64,000 bases of DNA from Morella rubra (GCA_003952965.2 CM025851.1:12491920-12555919); one strand, 5' to 3'; positions 1 to 12,463 are shown, counted from the first letter of the stretch. Notes: generated by a model not told the origin, from the sequence alone. A program made the numbers and translations.

Positions 1-345
1 AGAGAGAGAGAGAGAGAGAAGAACGATAGAAAGGGGACCTGTAACCAGGCGCGTTGGAAGAGGATGCCGTCGAGAGTCGAGGCGTTCTTCGACGACGTTT
101 CCTTGGCGTCCTTCAGCTGAAAGCAAAGGGAGACTTAGAGAGAATGAGGGGGTGAGAGAAGGCGAGAGAGGGCGAGATAGAGTGGGAGATTTAGAGAGAG
201 AGGGACATACGGGAAAAGGGGGAATTTGGGAGGGGGAATCTGGGGCTGGGCGGGAAAGGGAGAATTTGGCGCTGTTCGAGAAAGGAAAGGAAAAAGAAGG
301 GAGGGAGTTCACGGGAACAGGTGATTTCAAGGCTTTCTTCTTTTT
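1..345. repeat. GA-rich low-complexity DNA
   Basis: An (AG)n microsatellite at 1-20 and a purine-rich stretch from about 120 to 320 (GAGAG and GGGA runs) end in a T-run. The open frame at 152-352 is a by-product of purine bias (mostly Arg, Glu and Gly) and I do not call it a gene. From 346 to about 869 the DNA is AT-rich and shows nothing recognisable. Confidence 0.7.
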
Positions 346-869
346 TTTTTAGTTATATTTTTTTTTTTGTAGTTATTTTTCAAAGCTATTTTAATTATAA
401 GTTATATTTTGTAGTTATGTGTTTTTAGTAAATTAAAATCAGTTGTAAATTGTAATAGTATTTAAAAATCTTTATACTTAGTATTAAATACATAGCATGT
501 TATTCTTTACACTTTTTTTTATAATTAGTATAATAATCTTAATTAAAATAGGTTAGGAGTAATAATATATAATATTTATAATTTAAAAGTATGTGTGTTA
601 TTATATAATTGATATATGCTAATTAACCTAAGTACTTTATAAATATGTACTTACCTAGTGACTAAATTATAGCCTCTAAGATCATATAACAACTTCAATT
701 TTCACAACACTCATTCTAATTTCATATTTTATTAAACAGGTCCTCTAAAATAAAATTTTCAAATACATGACAAAAATAAAATTATATATTAAAAGGAATA
801 TAATAATATATAAAATAATTTTTAACATTAAATAAATTATAATTAATAAATAAAAATATTATTTTCAAT

Positions 870-1291
870 TAGACCTATAGCAGCGTTTTTTTCAAAAATG
901 CTGCTAAAGTGAGAGCTACAGCAGTGGTCACAGTGACCATTGCTGTAGATACCTGATTTCTAGCAGCGTTTGTGCACAAACGCTGTTACAAATTAGACAT
1001 ATAGCGGCGGTCACGGTGATCGCCACTGTAGAGTACACCTTTAGCAGCGTTTTTTCAAAAACGCTGCTAAAAATTTGGCATTTAGAGGCGTTTTGCAATA
1101 AACGCTGCTAAAGGGGGTTTATAGCGGAGTGACCGCCGCTAAAAAAACCGCTGCTTAAGGGGGTCTACAGCGGCGGTCACTGAAGACCCCATTTAGCAGC
1201 GTTTTTTTGTAAAACACCGCTAAAAACGTAAAAACACCATTTAGCGGCGTTTTTAGCGACCGTCGCTAAAAAGACTGCTGCTATAGACCTG
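870..1291. mobile_element. Palindrome-rich non-autonomous DNA element (CACTA-like subterminal array?)
   Basis: This stretch holds about ten degenerate copies of a hairpin unit in which TTAGCAGCG plus a T-run is followed by an A-run plus CGCTGCTAA. They alternate with units of the form AGCGGCGGTCAC. The outer ends are inverted: AGACCTATAGCAGCG on the left and, on the right, the complement of CAGGTCTATAGCAGCAG. Arrays of this kind are known in the subterminal regions of plant CACTA/EnSpm elements. The CACTA terminus itself and a 3-bp target duplication were not found, so the superfamily is uncertain. Confidence 0.55.
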
Positions 1292-2035
1292 TTTTTTTTT
1301 TAATGTTGGTTGGTAAGAAAGTTCAGGAAAATTAAAGTGGAACACATAACCATCCTCCTATGAATCTTGTGCTAGATTGTTATGTTCAACAACCAAAGAA
1401 TTGAAAATACTTCCGGCCTTTATCTTTTTGGCGCTTCAATCAACCAAGGAAAACTGGTTTCTGACAAATATTTTCAAAAAATATTTGTCTTTTGCCCCAT
1501 TCCGCATGGAAACAAGTAAAAAAAAAAATTGTTTTCACCATTGACTAACCATAAGCAACAGCAAAAGCTCAGGAAACGATACACTTCGTTCCAGATTCCA
1601 CCACTGCCAAATGTCACCCCCAGTGTCCCCCACCTAACATAAAATTACCAACCTCTCAACAAAATATACAAGAGGGTGGAGTTTGATCCAAGTTAAGGAC
1701 ACATTTGTAAACTTTAAAAATTTAAAATATTTAAGAAATATTGTGAAAATTGAGCGTATCAGATTTTGTGGGAGAGTAGTAAAAAAATTGGAATTTTATG
1801 AGATTGTGAAAAAAATAAATAAATAGATGATTTGAGTGATTTTTTTTTCCTATTATGATAGAAATATATGATTCGAGAGAAAAAATGATTTTTTTTTAAA
1901 TTTTAGAATTAAAATAACAAGAGAAATAATATTTTCTTAAATCCGTTAATTGGTGTGAAAATCAAAAATTTTGTGACACAAATTCATATTTGTATCTAAA
2001 AATTCGTAAAAGTTTCAAAATTTCTATAAAATTTA

Positions 2036-2428
2036 GGGGATATTCCGTTTCTAAAAATTTGTAAGATTTTTTGGATTTTGATAGAATTGTGAATATTTAT
2101 GTAGATTGAGGTTTTATATGTTTTTTATATAAAGGTTTTCAATATATTTAATTTTTGTTGGAATTTGAAAAAAGGTGTAAAAATAGATAATTTGATGTAA
2201 TTGTTTAATAAAAAAAGTATTGGAGTCAGATGAAAAAGTATAAAGAGAGAAGATTTATTATATATTTTTTTTAAAAAGGTATTGGAGTTTGCATGAAAAG
2301 TTATTAGAGATTAGATAAAAGATATTAATGTTTGTATATAAATTTTTAAATTTTTAAAATTTAGATATTAATTTTTAAAATTTATTAAATATATTTATAT
2401 TTTAAAATACTTTTACGAACATTTCCTT
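2036..2428. mobile_element. AT-rich miniature element, family A
   Basis: This AT-rich block of about 390 bp is similar along its length to 52125-52497: both carry 'gattttgatagaattg', 'gagagaagattt' and 'ttgtttaataaaaaa'. The ends are imperfect inverted repeats built on a TGTTCGTTT/AAACGAACA core. It has no coding potential. The flanks 1292-2035 and 2429-3580 hold no gene that I can recognise. Confidence 0.5.
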
Positions 2429-3590
2429 AGCTTTGCAAATGTCCCCTTAAAGAGCTCTGGTGAAACCCACCACATGGTATTATTGATTGATAAATGGGTA
2501 CCGAAGTTGTTGACAAATCGACAATAGCTCCGAAAACAATCTGCCATGTATTTATTGGGATCATAAAAAAAGGTAAAATAGTTTGCAGCGTAGCAACCAG
2601 CTTCGTGCTTTTACTCTTCTGCCATATTGTTTTAGGTGGGTTGTTATATTCAAGTGAAGCTGCATCTGATCTATAATCCTACATATATAGATACATATAT
2701 GAAACAAAATATCCAAGTCGGCCGCGAGCCAACCTACCCAGATTGAACAACGGGGTCCAGTATGGGAACGTGCAGTAGACGCCTGACGGGTTCATTGCTT
2801 CTGTAGGAAGTTGACTTGGATCTCAAATCTAACCAAATTTTGCAAGTGCCTAAAACCATCTTTTCCTTCCAATTGGTCGTGCTTTGCCATACGTTTTATT
2901 TTGCAGAGAAAATTTATTCCACCGCAGGGGATGTGGCGTCGGTCGGTCATGTACTTTCTTCCATGCTCCACAGATAGCGAAAGCAATTTTGATCGATTCA
3001 TCTTAGGAAAATGAATTCCCCGTTCAAACGTGTTGAATTAAGACCAGATGAGAGGAATCGTAAGTTGTAATGGACAAGTATAAATCAGGAAAATACGACG
3101 AAATTCAATTACCATACGCAACATTCAAACTTTGAAGAAAAAAGCTCAGATTTTTTATTTTTATTTTTATTTTTTAAAAAAGAAGCAAATCGAATAAAGA
3201 TCTTTTTATGGTCTGTCACCTGTGAGATTTGAAGAAGAAGAATGCATGATACTCTGCGTTCAGTTGTATCCATGGACCATGGCACGTGATGCAGATTAGA
3301 ATCCCATGTCTCCCCTTGATTAGTGGCGAGCTCGTGACGACAAGCATGAGGGCGCCCTCATCATAGCAGAAAAGAGATCCAACACTCTCCGCGTGCGAAA
3401 AGAAAACTCTCGCTTCCCGAATTCCCCCGTATTGCCACCTTTTCAAAGATGAAACCAATCCAACCAACCTGATTGGCTGCCCATACGTGGAGCCTTCATA
3501 ATCCACCGCTGCAACCCAATCACGGAGAGTTTGCCTTATTTTCACAACCGCGCGTAGACCTACTGTCGCATGACTTTTCAGGCGCCCGAG

Positions 3591-3611
3591 TTTATTTTAT
3601 ATTTATTGAAC
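3591..3611 (+). promoter_or_regulatory. Possible TATA region of the lesion-inducer gene
   Basis: A TTTATTTTATATTTATTG stretch lies about 220-240 bp before the ATG at 3830. It is followed by a CT-repeat leader at 3679-3700, which is typical of plant 5' UTRs. The call rests on sequence and position only. Confidence 0.3.
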
Positions 3612-3829
3612 CTTTAACTCTAGGAGAGCGGTATAGCCGAAATTTTCAGACCCAATTTAGCCGGCAAAAGCGAACACCCTCTCTCTCTCTCTCTATCTCT
3701 GTGTTCATTACGACGCCGTTCCTTGTTTTGCTCCTATTGTCTCTCTCTTCTGTCTCTGCTGTTAAAACACTCAACAACGAGTTTCGAATCTCTATTTCAT
3801 TTTATTTTTTCGTGTCCGGTTCGGAGTCC

Positions 3830-6428
3830 ATGGCCTTCGTTTCGTTCGTCGGGAGAGTCCTCTTCGCCTCTTTGTTCATTCTCTCTGCTTATCAAGAGTA
3901 AGCCTTTAGATCTGCTTCTTTCTCTCTGCTCTTTTGTTTTTTTGTTTTTTTTTTTCAAGTGTTGTTACTGTTTTGGAACTGCTTTTGGTTTTGTATCGGT
4001 GATATGCTCTGCTTCGCTGCTGAGTGCTGAGAAAGTGTGGGAAGTGAAAGAGGGGGAATAATCGAAAGTTGGATACTTGAGTTTTCTGTTGTTTGGGTCT
4101 CGGAAAAGTAGATTCCTTTACTCAACCGACTATCGCCTACTTGAAAATCTGAAATGCATTTGCTGTCTGTTATATATCGGTGGTGTTCCTTTCTATTTTT
4201 TTCCTGTACTGAACGAAGTTGTTTTCGTTTGGGGGCACGGGTAGTTCTATAGAAGCGTGTTCTGGTGGAAACTATGGGGTTTTGTTGCTCATTTTACAGT
4301 AAGCTCGCTTGTGCTGCTTTAAACTTCGAAGCCCTTGGATCTGGCACGTTTAAAGATTAATCTGGGCTTTGATGCATTCAGAAGCGTTTATTCAACTTGA
4401 AGAAAGCTTTTTTTATTTGAAACGGGGTAGTAAATTCTGCACCATCCCTGTGTGTGTTATTGATCTGTGCATGTGCGGGTTGGTAATTGTAGAATTGTAG
4501 GGAGCTTAAATTGGTAGATCTTTCAAGGTTATGCTCGAATCAAATCTGAAACCCGTGCTTGAAATGCCTGGAATTGGTGTTTGCCGTGATGTACCGATAA
4601 GGGTCTGTTTATGATTGTCTGTTTCTGTTATTTCCTACATTGTGGTCCACAGGTTCGTTTCCCGAAAGCCTTGGTTAACTTAGATGGTTGTGGAAATATA
4701 TTTGTAAGTTTAGTGTTTTTGTTCCAGAAAGTAATCCAGGAAATTGGAAAAGCCACTTGAGTTAATCAGTCACTCGTTTGATGCATCAAAATTCTGACAA
4801 ATGACTGACAGGTAGCTTGATTTATTGATAGCGTTTCAAAGTTTGACCACAATTAAGAGCACATCTTAGCCATTACAGAACTTTGGGTGACAAGCAAGGG
4901 ACAATACTAATCTCTTAATTCTGAATACATTGCCTTTGGCTCCAATTCTTCATTTGAGGTTTCCTTTTTTCAGGGGTGGGGGGGGGAATAATGAAATTAC
5001 GAACGATAGGGGTTTTGAGCCTTGTATCAGAGTAGTTCTGTCTTGAAATCTGAGGTTTTTCCTTAATCGGGAAACATTAAATTTTTGTCTAGTCAACTTA
5101 ATGCTATACTTTAGCTGTTTCTTAAGATTTATGGGATGTCATGCAGCAGCCTAAAGTGGATAGGACCAGGTACCAATCTTGAGGATTGGTACTTTTTATG
5201 GTAAGGTTTTTAATTGAGAGATCAGTAAGGTCATTTAGGGTAATATTCTAGTTGAGGAAGCTCTTTGCAAGAAGTTTGGTTTCTCTCCAATTTACTGCCT
5301 TAGACTTGACAATGTGGCGCCTGCTGCCTTTTCAAAAAATACTACACATTAGAGTTGTCAAGCTAAGGTCAATCAATTAGGAAAGCCATAATTTCTTTGG
5401 TATGCTTACAAAGATGGTATTCAAGGTCACGACTGATCTTTGTGGTGTTCCATGTCTCCTCAATCTCTTGCTGTACTTCTTGATGGGGCTTGTTTATTAT
5501 AAATTAAAGAACAGTTGGATATATGATTGCAGAATAAATATCCATGGAGAATTGTCATTTCACATGAACTTTTCTGTGTTCTCCAGTCTAGGGTGTGCTT
5601 CTTTTCCAGTAAAACAAGACATAGAAGGTGTTAAATCAGTTTCTTGTCTCCATTTGCAGGTTCAATGACTTTGGTGTTGATGGTGGACCTGCAGCAAAGT
5701 ATCTGAGTCCAAAGTTCCATGTTTTCTCGAATCATTTGACATCTCAGACTGGATTACTACTGCCTGAAGTTCAAGTGAGAGATGCATTCATTTTTTTTTT
5801 CTCGCCAAAATCAGTTTGCATGAGATTACATGTGGATGAATGTAATTTGATTTTTAAACTTTTGTGAACACATTTTGACCTTGTAGTTGTTACTGGCAGA
5901 TTAAGCATTTGGTGGCTGCTGCAATCGTGCTGAAGGGTATTGGAGGTCTTCTTTTCATCTTTGGCAGCTCTCTTGGAGCTTATCTTCTGGTCTGTAATCA
6001 TTGCATATCTCTCCTTGTTTTGTACCTTGAGATCAATCAAAATTGGAAGTATGAAGTATTTTGTTTTTGTTTTGCACAGCTTCTGCATCAGGCCATTGCT
6101 ACTCCTCTATTGTACGACTTCTATAACTATGATGTTGACAAGAAAGAATATACTCAACTTTTTCTAAAGTTTACACAGGTTAGAATCTTTCTGCCCATTG
6201 ATCTGGCTTGTTGCTTGGAGGTGTCTAGGAAAAAGAAAACAGGGAAGGGGGTTTAGGGGGGATTAGCATTTTCTCTTTGCCTGATTCGAATTTTTAGTTA
6301 ATTGTCTCTTTTGTTTTCTGTTGCAGAATTTGGCATTGTTTGGGGCATTGCTCTTCTTCATAGGCATGAAGAACTCAATGCCTAGGAGACAAATGAGGAA
6401 AAGGGCACCCAAAAGCAAAACAGTTTGA
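3830..6428 (+). CDS. HR-like lesion-inducing protein (DoxX-like membrane protein), 5 exons
   Basis: Exons are 3830-3897, 5660-5774, 5900-5989, 6080-6178 and 6327-6428. All introns are GT-AG, and together the exons give an uninterrupted 157-residue protein, which is the usual length of this family. The protein starts MAFVSFVGRVLFASLFILSA, a hydrophobic N-terminus. It then shows the conserved blocks FGVDGGPAAK, VAAAIVLKGIGGLLFIFGSS, LLHQAIATPLLYDFYNYD and NLALFGALLFFIGMKNSMPRR, and ends in a short basic tail rich in Lys and Arg. Three to four membrane segments are apparent. The family (HR_lesion, DoxX-like) is named for causing lesion-like cell death when overexpressed; its biochemical activity is not settled. 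Intron 1 is long (1762 bp), as is common next to a plant 5' end. The neighbouring dioxygenases have no obvious link to it. Exon boundaries are inferred from reading frame and family similarity. Confidence 0.92.
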
Positions 6429-7665
6429 TTATGGAACATTTGGTAATGTGAGGGTGCATTTCTTAATCTGTCCCAACTCGGCCTGAATATCATTCAGGAA
6501 CTAGTTTTGTATGCTTGTATTTTTAAAAGTTTAGGGTAACAGATTTGGGTAGAAAGAACCACTTCGGCTTTGTTTTGAGGTTGCGACATTTCCTACTAAG
6601 CTGCTTTATTTATAATTCAAGTGAGGTTTAGAAAGATTTGCGATCTATGAATATCTGTTCTTGTTCAAAAGCGTTGGTTGTCTTGGAACTTGGATTAAGT
6701 AATCGGCGTCAGATACGGTATTGCACAAGTTCGATGCTCAATGATTATGGGCCAACTAATATTGATTTACTGCGTTGAGGCTGAATTTAGAAACCAATTT
6801 TTGGAACATGCTTACGTTTTTTCGTTCCCCGCGTTGAATATAGATTCATCTGTCAATTGATGTTTTGCAGATTCGATACACTCGGTAACTCGTGTCATGC
6901 TGTAAATTGAACATCGATGTGGTAGTTCTCTTAATGGCAATAACTTGAGAAACCTAACAGTCACCCGGAAGAAAAAGAAAAGCATAAATGTGATCTGTCT
7001 CATATAATATGACCTCCAGTCCGCGGCCCAATTTTGGCCACTCTAGGAACTTAAGGTTTCAAATGACCTTGTCATCTTGAAATATTAAATTGCCCATTTT
7101 TTTATCGTCTCCTCAATGTTTCAATCATCTGAAAATAACGACAAAAACTTTCCTTGCTGGAAGTTGAGGATGATATTTGGCCATGTGTAGGGGATCATAC
7201 TGTTTGCTCATTTAACCGTACATGCTTTTATGGGTATGATTCTGTTCGCATCTCAACCAAGTTATTCTAGTCAATCAGAACCTTCAAATCTTGCCCAATA
7301 AGCAAGTAGAATACTCGCTAGGTTGCTAGTTCACGCATAGATTGCAAGAAATTTGTTCGGCTTCTACTTTGCAATAATTTAGTTTATAGTCAATAGAAGT
7401 TGGTCCCAGAGGAGGCCGCCGTCTTTCCTTCCCTATAATTGAGTGAAGGCCTATAATTGAATCAAGTTGCAGATCGGGATCTGACAAGATATTTCTTTCC
7501 CCTGTTTCCAAGTGGCGCCTTGGCATCCCGACAGTCAATAGAAGTAGGGTAGATTTTCTATTCTGATGAGGATAGAAAACCTTTTGATATAATATTGATG
7601 CTTTCTTTCTAGTCATCTCGAATAAACAACACCTGCACCATACGCTAGAGCAAAAAGGGCAAAAA
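6429..7665. other. Intergenic spacer and upstream region of the first dioxygenase
   Basis: The 3' UTR of the lesion-inducer gene probably fills the first 200-300 bp. The rest holds no recognisable gene or element. A TATA-like GATATAATATTG lies at about 7585, some 80 bp before the ATG at 7666. The open frame on the minus strand (7326-7754) shows no family similarity. Confidence 0.5.
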
Positions 7666-9148
7666 ATGGAGGACACCAACACCGCTGAAGTTCGAGTCTC
7701 GGTTGAATCTGATCCCCACGACCGCGCAAGTAAGCTGAAAGCTTTCGATGACACTAAGGCCGGTGTGAAAGGACTTGTTGACTCTGGAGTTGCAAAAGTC
7801 CCTCAGATATTCATCCGACCACCTGATAACTCTGACAATCTAACTGTATCCAACAACATCCAACTCAGTGTTCCGGTCATAGATCTCAAAGGAATCGATA
7901 CAGATCCCATCCGGCGTAGACAGATCGTTGGCAAAGTTCGAAATGCATCAGAGGCATGTGGTTTCTTTCAGGTGATAAATCATGGTGTCCCTGTTAGTAT
8001 CATGGAGGAAATGAAGGAGGGAGTGCGCAGGTTTTATGAGCAAGACACCGAGGAAAAGAAAAGATTCTATACACGTGATATTACAAAAAAGGTGGTGTAT
8101 AATAGCAATTTTGATTTGTATACTTCTCCTGTGGCTAATTGGAGGGACACTTTTTACTGCCTCATGTTCCCTAATCCTCCCCCACGTGAAGAATTGCCTG
8201 AGGCATGCAGGTACGTGATGACTAGAACCACATCCACATGTATTTTCTGACTTCCAAAATCTTGGCTTGAAACGTGGTCTCTAGAATATTACAAATCTTT
8301 TGCAGCTTATTCGTTCGATTTATTGACTGAACTTGTAGAGATGTTTTGTTGGAGTACTCAAAGCAAGTAATGGCGTTAGGTTCCTCTTTGCTTGAGTTAT
8401 TATCCGAAGCTCTGGGACTGAAACCAAGCCACCTCAATGAGATGGACTGCGGCGAGGGTCTTGTAGTCATATGTCATTACTATCCAGCTTGCCCACAGCC
8501 AGATCTAACCTTGGGGACAAGCAAGCACTCTGATAACGACTTTCTCACAGTGCTTTTACAAGACCAAGTTGGAGGTCTCCAAATTCGTTACAACAATCAA
8601 TGGGTTGATGTCACCCCTGTACCTGGAGCCCTAGTAGTCAACGTTGGAGATCTTCTGCAGGCAAGTCTTTTGCAATTCATAGACTACCCGTAGCATTGTC
8701 ATCTAGGGCTTTTTGTAGCAAGTGCATTACATTAAACCATTACTGAAAATTCTGGTTCTTTTTTCGTAAATTGAATGAAAAAGTTTTCCCCCTCCTCCTT
8801 AAAAAGAAGGGAGACTCACATCTACCACAACAAAGTAAATTGGCTTTGGATGTCCGTGAATGAAATTGTTTTGGCTTTGTTAATTGGACTTTTCAGCTTA
8901 TATCAAACGATAAGTTCGAAAGTGTGGAACACAGAGTACTGGCCAACCCTGAAGGTCCTAGAATATCAGTGGCATGCTTTTTCAGCACAAGTTTCCAGGC
9001 ATCTTCGAAGCTGTATGGACCCATAAAGGAGCTTTTATCGGAGGATAACCCACCGGTATATAGAGAAACCACAGTGAATGAATATGTTGCCTACTTAGCT
9101 AATGTTGGCCTTGATTCTCCTTTGAGACATTTTAAGCTGGAAACTTAA
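7666..9148 (+). CDS. 2-oxoglutarate/Fe(II)-dependent dioxygenase, ACC-oxidase-homolog type, copy 1 (intact)
   Basis: Exons 7666-8210, 8339-8660 and 8897-9148 encode 372 residues. Residues 67-175 form the N-terminal DIOX_N domain, with [11 protein letters not shown] and [11 protein letters not shown]. The C-terminal jelly-roll carries the iron ligands His245, Asp247 and His301 and the 2-oxoglutarate-binding pair Arg311/Ser313 (in PRISV). The block HYYPACPQP precedes the HxD. Enzymes of this fold couple 2-oxoglutarate decarboxylation to hydroxylation or a related oxidation in the cytosol. The closest family is the plant '1-aminocyclopropane-1-carboxylate oxidase homolog' group, which includes the glucosinolate-modifying GSL-OH of Arabidopsis. 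It is not true ACC oxidase, and the substrate cannot be read from sequence. Intron 1 is phase 2 and GT-AG. Intron 2 lies between codons and starts with GC. Copy 1 is the most divergent member of the array. Confidence 0.93.
8661..8896 (+). other. GC-AG intron 2 of dioxygenase copy 1
   Basis: The exon ends GGAGATCTTCTGCAG and the intron begins GCAAGTC; the acceptor is TTTTCAG before CTTATATC. Using the GC donor restores the conserved DLLQ-LISND junction in frame, which no nearby GT does. The same AG|GCAAGT donor is present at 15457, 38690, 47329 and 50949. Confidence 0.88.
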
Positions 9149-9428
9149 TTGTGCTCCAATTAAGATGCAGATGTGCCAGCCACATCTCTGGCTTGGGAGG
9201 TGACAATTATAACTCGGGTCTTGTGTGGATGGCTATTAAGCCCCAACTTTTGTGATGTGATGGCAATCCGGCCTATCGATTATGCATGTTGAATTCGATC
9301 AGGTGCAAACTTCCTAATTATGTTTAAGAAATAACAAATCCATGTTGATCACCCATGCAAAATCAATGTCAGGTTTATTGACAATCCATGATCAATTACG
9401 TCCATTCGTGCCATATTGCTTGAACATT

Positions 9429-9925
9429 TTTTCTTTTATTCAAGACACAAGAAACTTCATTGCATAATTGAAAAGTTTATAAACTAAGGAGGAATCCTTC
9501 ATATTCCCAGGTCAGATCCGACATATGCTCTAGTACAGTCGGGTGGCCTTCATTACTAATAATTGAGGCAGTCCAATGAGTCAATTGGTGGTTTGAATGG
9601 ATATCAGCCATTCCCACTCCACCTTTGGCCTCTATCCAGATGCTGCATCTTCCATTCCCATAGTTGAGACAACTTTGAATGGATATCAGCCATTGCGTTT
9701 TGAATTCTCCACTCCACCTTTCATGGATAGCTTCTAACTGCCTTAACCACAGTTGTCGAGTCGCCTTCAATGATGACGTGTTGATTCCCACAGCTGATAG
9801 CTTCCTCTACTCCTAGCTTGACAGCCTGTGCTCCTCCTTCCACCGAAGTCATAGGAGCTAGTTTTTTCACAGCCATCCCCATACAATCTCGTCTACTGTT
9901 CCTCATTGATGAAAATTGAATTAAC
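9429..9925 (-). mobile_element. LINE 3' remnant: RNase H domain
   Basis: On the minus strand, the frames 9721-9906 and 9477-9791 read in two phases as the RNase H domain of a plant LINE. EGGAQAVKLGVEEAI is followed by IIEGDSTTVVKAV, then a degenerate second half with an SL end. A T-rich run at about 9429-9435 (plus strand) may be the remains of its poly(A). It carries frameshifts and is not functional. Confidence 0.7.
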
Positions 9926-9929
9926 TGGC

Positions 9930-10992
9930 CTAATAATCCTTGGGGCTTGCTCTTGGAGTTGGCGGAAAATTTTATAGCTTAGGGACCGTGTGAAGGGTTG
10001 TTTCAGGACGGTGGTTGGCAATGGTGAGTCCACTTTCCTCTTGTATGATAATTGGCACCCTTCTGGGCCCCTTGAGCTCAGAACTTGCCTGGCTTATATT
10101 TTGTCCTTGTCGGGTGGACGTACTGCTTATAAGGTCTCTTCTATTATTGATGGCTCCTGCTGGAAGTGGCCTACCTTGCCCTCCCTCAACTTTGGCGTAT
10201 GGCTGCCGAGACCCCCATTTCCTTTCTCCCGGCCCCCTCTAAGGAAGATTCTATTAATTGGGTTCCCGCTCTGGATGGGTGTTTTTTCATTGGCAGTGCG
10301 TATAATGCTTTCAAGATTACTCATCCTCTTGTTCCATGGCATCATTTGTTATGGTTCAAGGATCACATTCCTCGGTTTTCTTTTATCCTTTGGCTTGCTA
10401 TTAAGGAGAGGCTGTCAACTCAGTCTCGTTTGCAAGGCTTTTGGTCTCCTCAATGATATAACCTGTGTTTTCTGTGGTGATGCGGAGGAGGATTTCAACC
10501 ATCTTTTCTTTGACTGCCCTTTCTCTAATAGGATTTGGGTTCTAATGAGGGATAAATGTGTCTTGCCTCTTGATCAGTTTTGTTGGCAGGATACCATCTC
10601 TTGGGCTGTGCTGCATCTTACGGGTGATTCTTTTCGTGCTTGCATCTGTAAGCTAACCCTCTCTGCAACTGTCTATGGAATATGGAAGGAACGCAACCAG
10701 AGGATGTATTGCAAGAAGAGACGCATGTTGGTGGATGTGCTTGCTGACGTTGTTTGCAATGTAAGGATCGAGTTGCCTTGTGCAGGTTTCCCCACACCAT
10801 TATTAACTTGTAGTTAGCCCGCAACTGGAATATTTGTCTCTAATTGGCAATGTGACTTTCATGTATTTTCGCGTCTGCTACTCTGTTTCTGTGTTTTGAG
10901 ACCTTCCTTGGCCGGTGCTCTCTTTGTATGTAAGGGCTCGGCCCTTTGTTTGGTTCTTTTGGAATAAACTTACCGTTTACCTAAAAAAAAAA
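9930..10992 (+). mobile_element. 5'-truncated LINE with zf-RVT domain and poly(A)
   Basis: Frames 9990-10817 and 10166-10456 together give the typical end of plant LINE ORF2. VVGNGESTFLLYDNWHPSGP comes first, then a zf-RVT region (WFKDHIPRFSFILWLAIKER with LSTQSRLQ), then CVFCGDAEEDFNHLFFDCPF and IWKERNQR. Two frame changes break it. It ends in an A11 run at 10983-10993. It abuts the opposite-strand remnant at 9429-9925. No clear target duplication was found. Confidence 0.8.
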
Positions 10993-11254
10993 AGTCGGCC
11001 CTGCACAACCTGACCCTGGAAGGCCCAAGCCCAAAGGGTTTGAATTTCAAAGCCCAATGAAGCACGACGATCACAATGACACCCTGCGAAACCCCATGAT
11101 TGAGCACATGCGGTAAAAAGAAACCGAACATGATAGGAGATGACGATGGATCAATCTTGAAAAGAAAGGAACGAGGAAAAGTGGAAAACTTATTATGAAT
11201 GACGAGAAAAGAGAAAGGTATGACAAGTTTGTGAGAAAGATACAAAAAGCTAGC

Positions 11255-12180
11255 TTAATCATCGGAGGATTCACTCCCTGGTGACAGGTTTCTCTGTTTA
11301 TATTTTTTGCAGTTAGATTCACATGAAGTTTGAAGAGCATTTATTCCAAACATTCTCCATAAACCAACTGATACATCACTCATTACCTCGGCTGCAACTG
11401 CAAAATTTTCTCTAATTGCCACATCTACGTTCAGTTTCACATTATCTGGGGGAGGTGGTTTCCATTTTTCCAGTTTGGGGGTCTCGAGTTTTGACTTCCA
11501 TGCATTCCAGTGGTCCAAGCTTACCTTCCTCACTCTCCGCGCTAATTGTTGAGAATTGTGAAGACAAGTCGAGATATTGAGGAAATTGCTATGTATTATA
11601 TATACTATATTGAAGAATCTGTTTGTAAAGGAAAGGAAAATAAGAAGGAAACAATCGGCAAGGAAATGGAACCGTTGGAGGCTAACGAAGGCAAGGATAT
11701 TTGGTGATCAGTAATACTAAATGCGCCATTCCCTCCCTTTGTACTTTGTGAAACACCTTGTCCCTACACATCCATACCAAATCAATTGCGTTTGCAGCAA
11801 ATAATTGGAAGTGAAGTTGTTCGTGAATTGGAATGCCCGTAGTTTGATTTTGGATGTAGGATTTTCTAGATCCATTCTCCCACCGAAGCATTGCTAAAGA
11901 ATTGAATGTCTAGAGGCCACAAGGACTCCTCCAAATTACCCTGGTGTACGGGCAGTTCAACGTCAAGTGATGGACCGTTTCAATTTCACTACCACATGGC
12001 TCACAGGTCAAACAATCATTATCATTGCCCGCTATCTGCTCTGTAATTTTTCCTTTAGTTGGAAGCAACTCCTACGCTGCCTTCCATAGAATCAACTTCA
12101 ACCTCTCGTGGACTTTGAGCTTCCACAAGTGCTTCAGCAATTATAATGTGCTGCTACGTTTATATTCAATAGCATCCACT
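11255..12180 (-). mobile_element. LINE 3' remnant: zf-RVT and RNase H domains
   Basis: On the minus strand, frame 11682-11891 contains LHFQLFAANAIDLVWMCRDKV, the linker typical of LINEs between zf-RVT and RNase H. Frame 11255-11533 contains WKPPPPDNVKLNVDVAIREN, the start of the RNase H domain, then AVAAEVMSD. DNA upstream to about 12180 reads as a broken zf-RVT region. No full-length frame remains. Confidence 0.7.
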
Positions 12181-12271
12181 CGTTGGTATTAGCCCTTGGC
12201 GGTCCCCAATTGCATCTAAATCATTCAAAGTGACAGCTGATTTGATAATGACGGATCAAATCATTATCTTC

Positions 12272-12463
12272 CGACTTCCAAAATCTTGACTTGAAACGTG
12301 CTCTCTAGAATATTATAAATCTTTTGCAGCTTATTCGTTTGATTTACTGACTGAACCTGTAGAGATGTTTTGTCGATCGGATTACTCATAGCAAGTAATG
12401 GCATTAGGTTTCCCTTTGCTTGAGTTATTGTCCGAAGCTCTGGGACTGAAACCAAGCCACCTC
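12272..12463 (+). pseudogene. Dioxygenase fragment (intron 1 end and start of exon 2)
   Basis: This 192-bp stretch copies 8250-8445 of copy 1. It holds the end of intron 1 ('acttccaaaatcttg...ttttgcagcttattcgtt'), then the first 35 or so codons of exon 2 as far as LGLKPSHL. The exon 2 part carries an in-frame stop and substitutions near 12375-12393. The similarity stops abruptly at 12463. It is a partial duplicate, not a gene. Confidence 0.85.

Noticed and set aside
152-352. 66-codon open frame in GA-rich DNA
   Set aside because: The composition (Arg/Glu/Gly from purine runs) explains it; there is no domain, and the poly-T end gives the Phe tail.
3473-4061. Overlapping plus-strand frames around the lesion-inducer start
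   Set aside because: They are shadows of the 5' UTR and exon 1. Only the frame from 3830 splices into the conserved family protein.
7666-9148. Calling the dioxygenases true ACC oxidases (ethylene synthesis)
   Set aside because: The proteins are about 372 residues with a 60-residue N-terminal extension, longer than the roughly 310-320 of true ACC oxidase, and match the 'homolog' group. 'ACC-oxidase homolog' is a historical name only.
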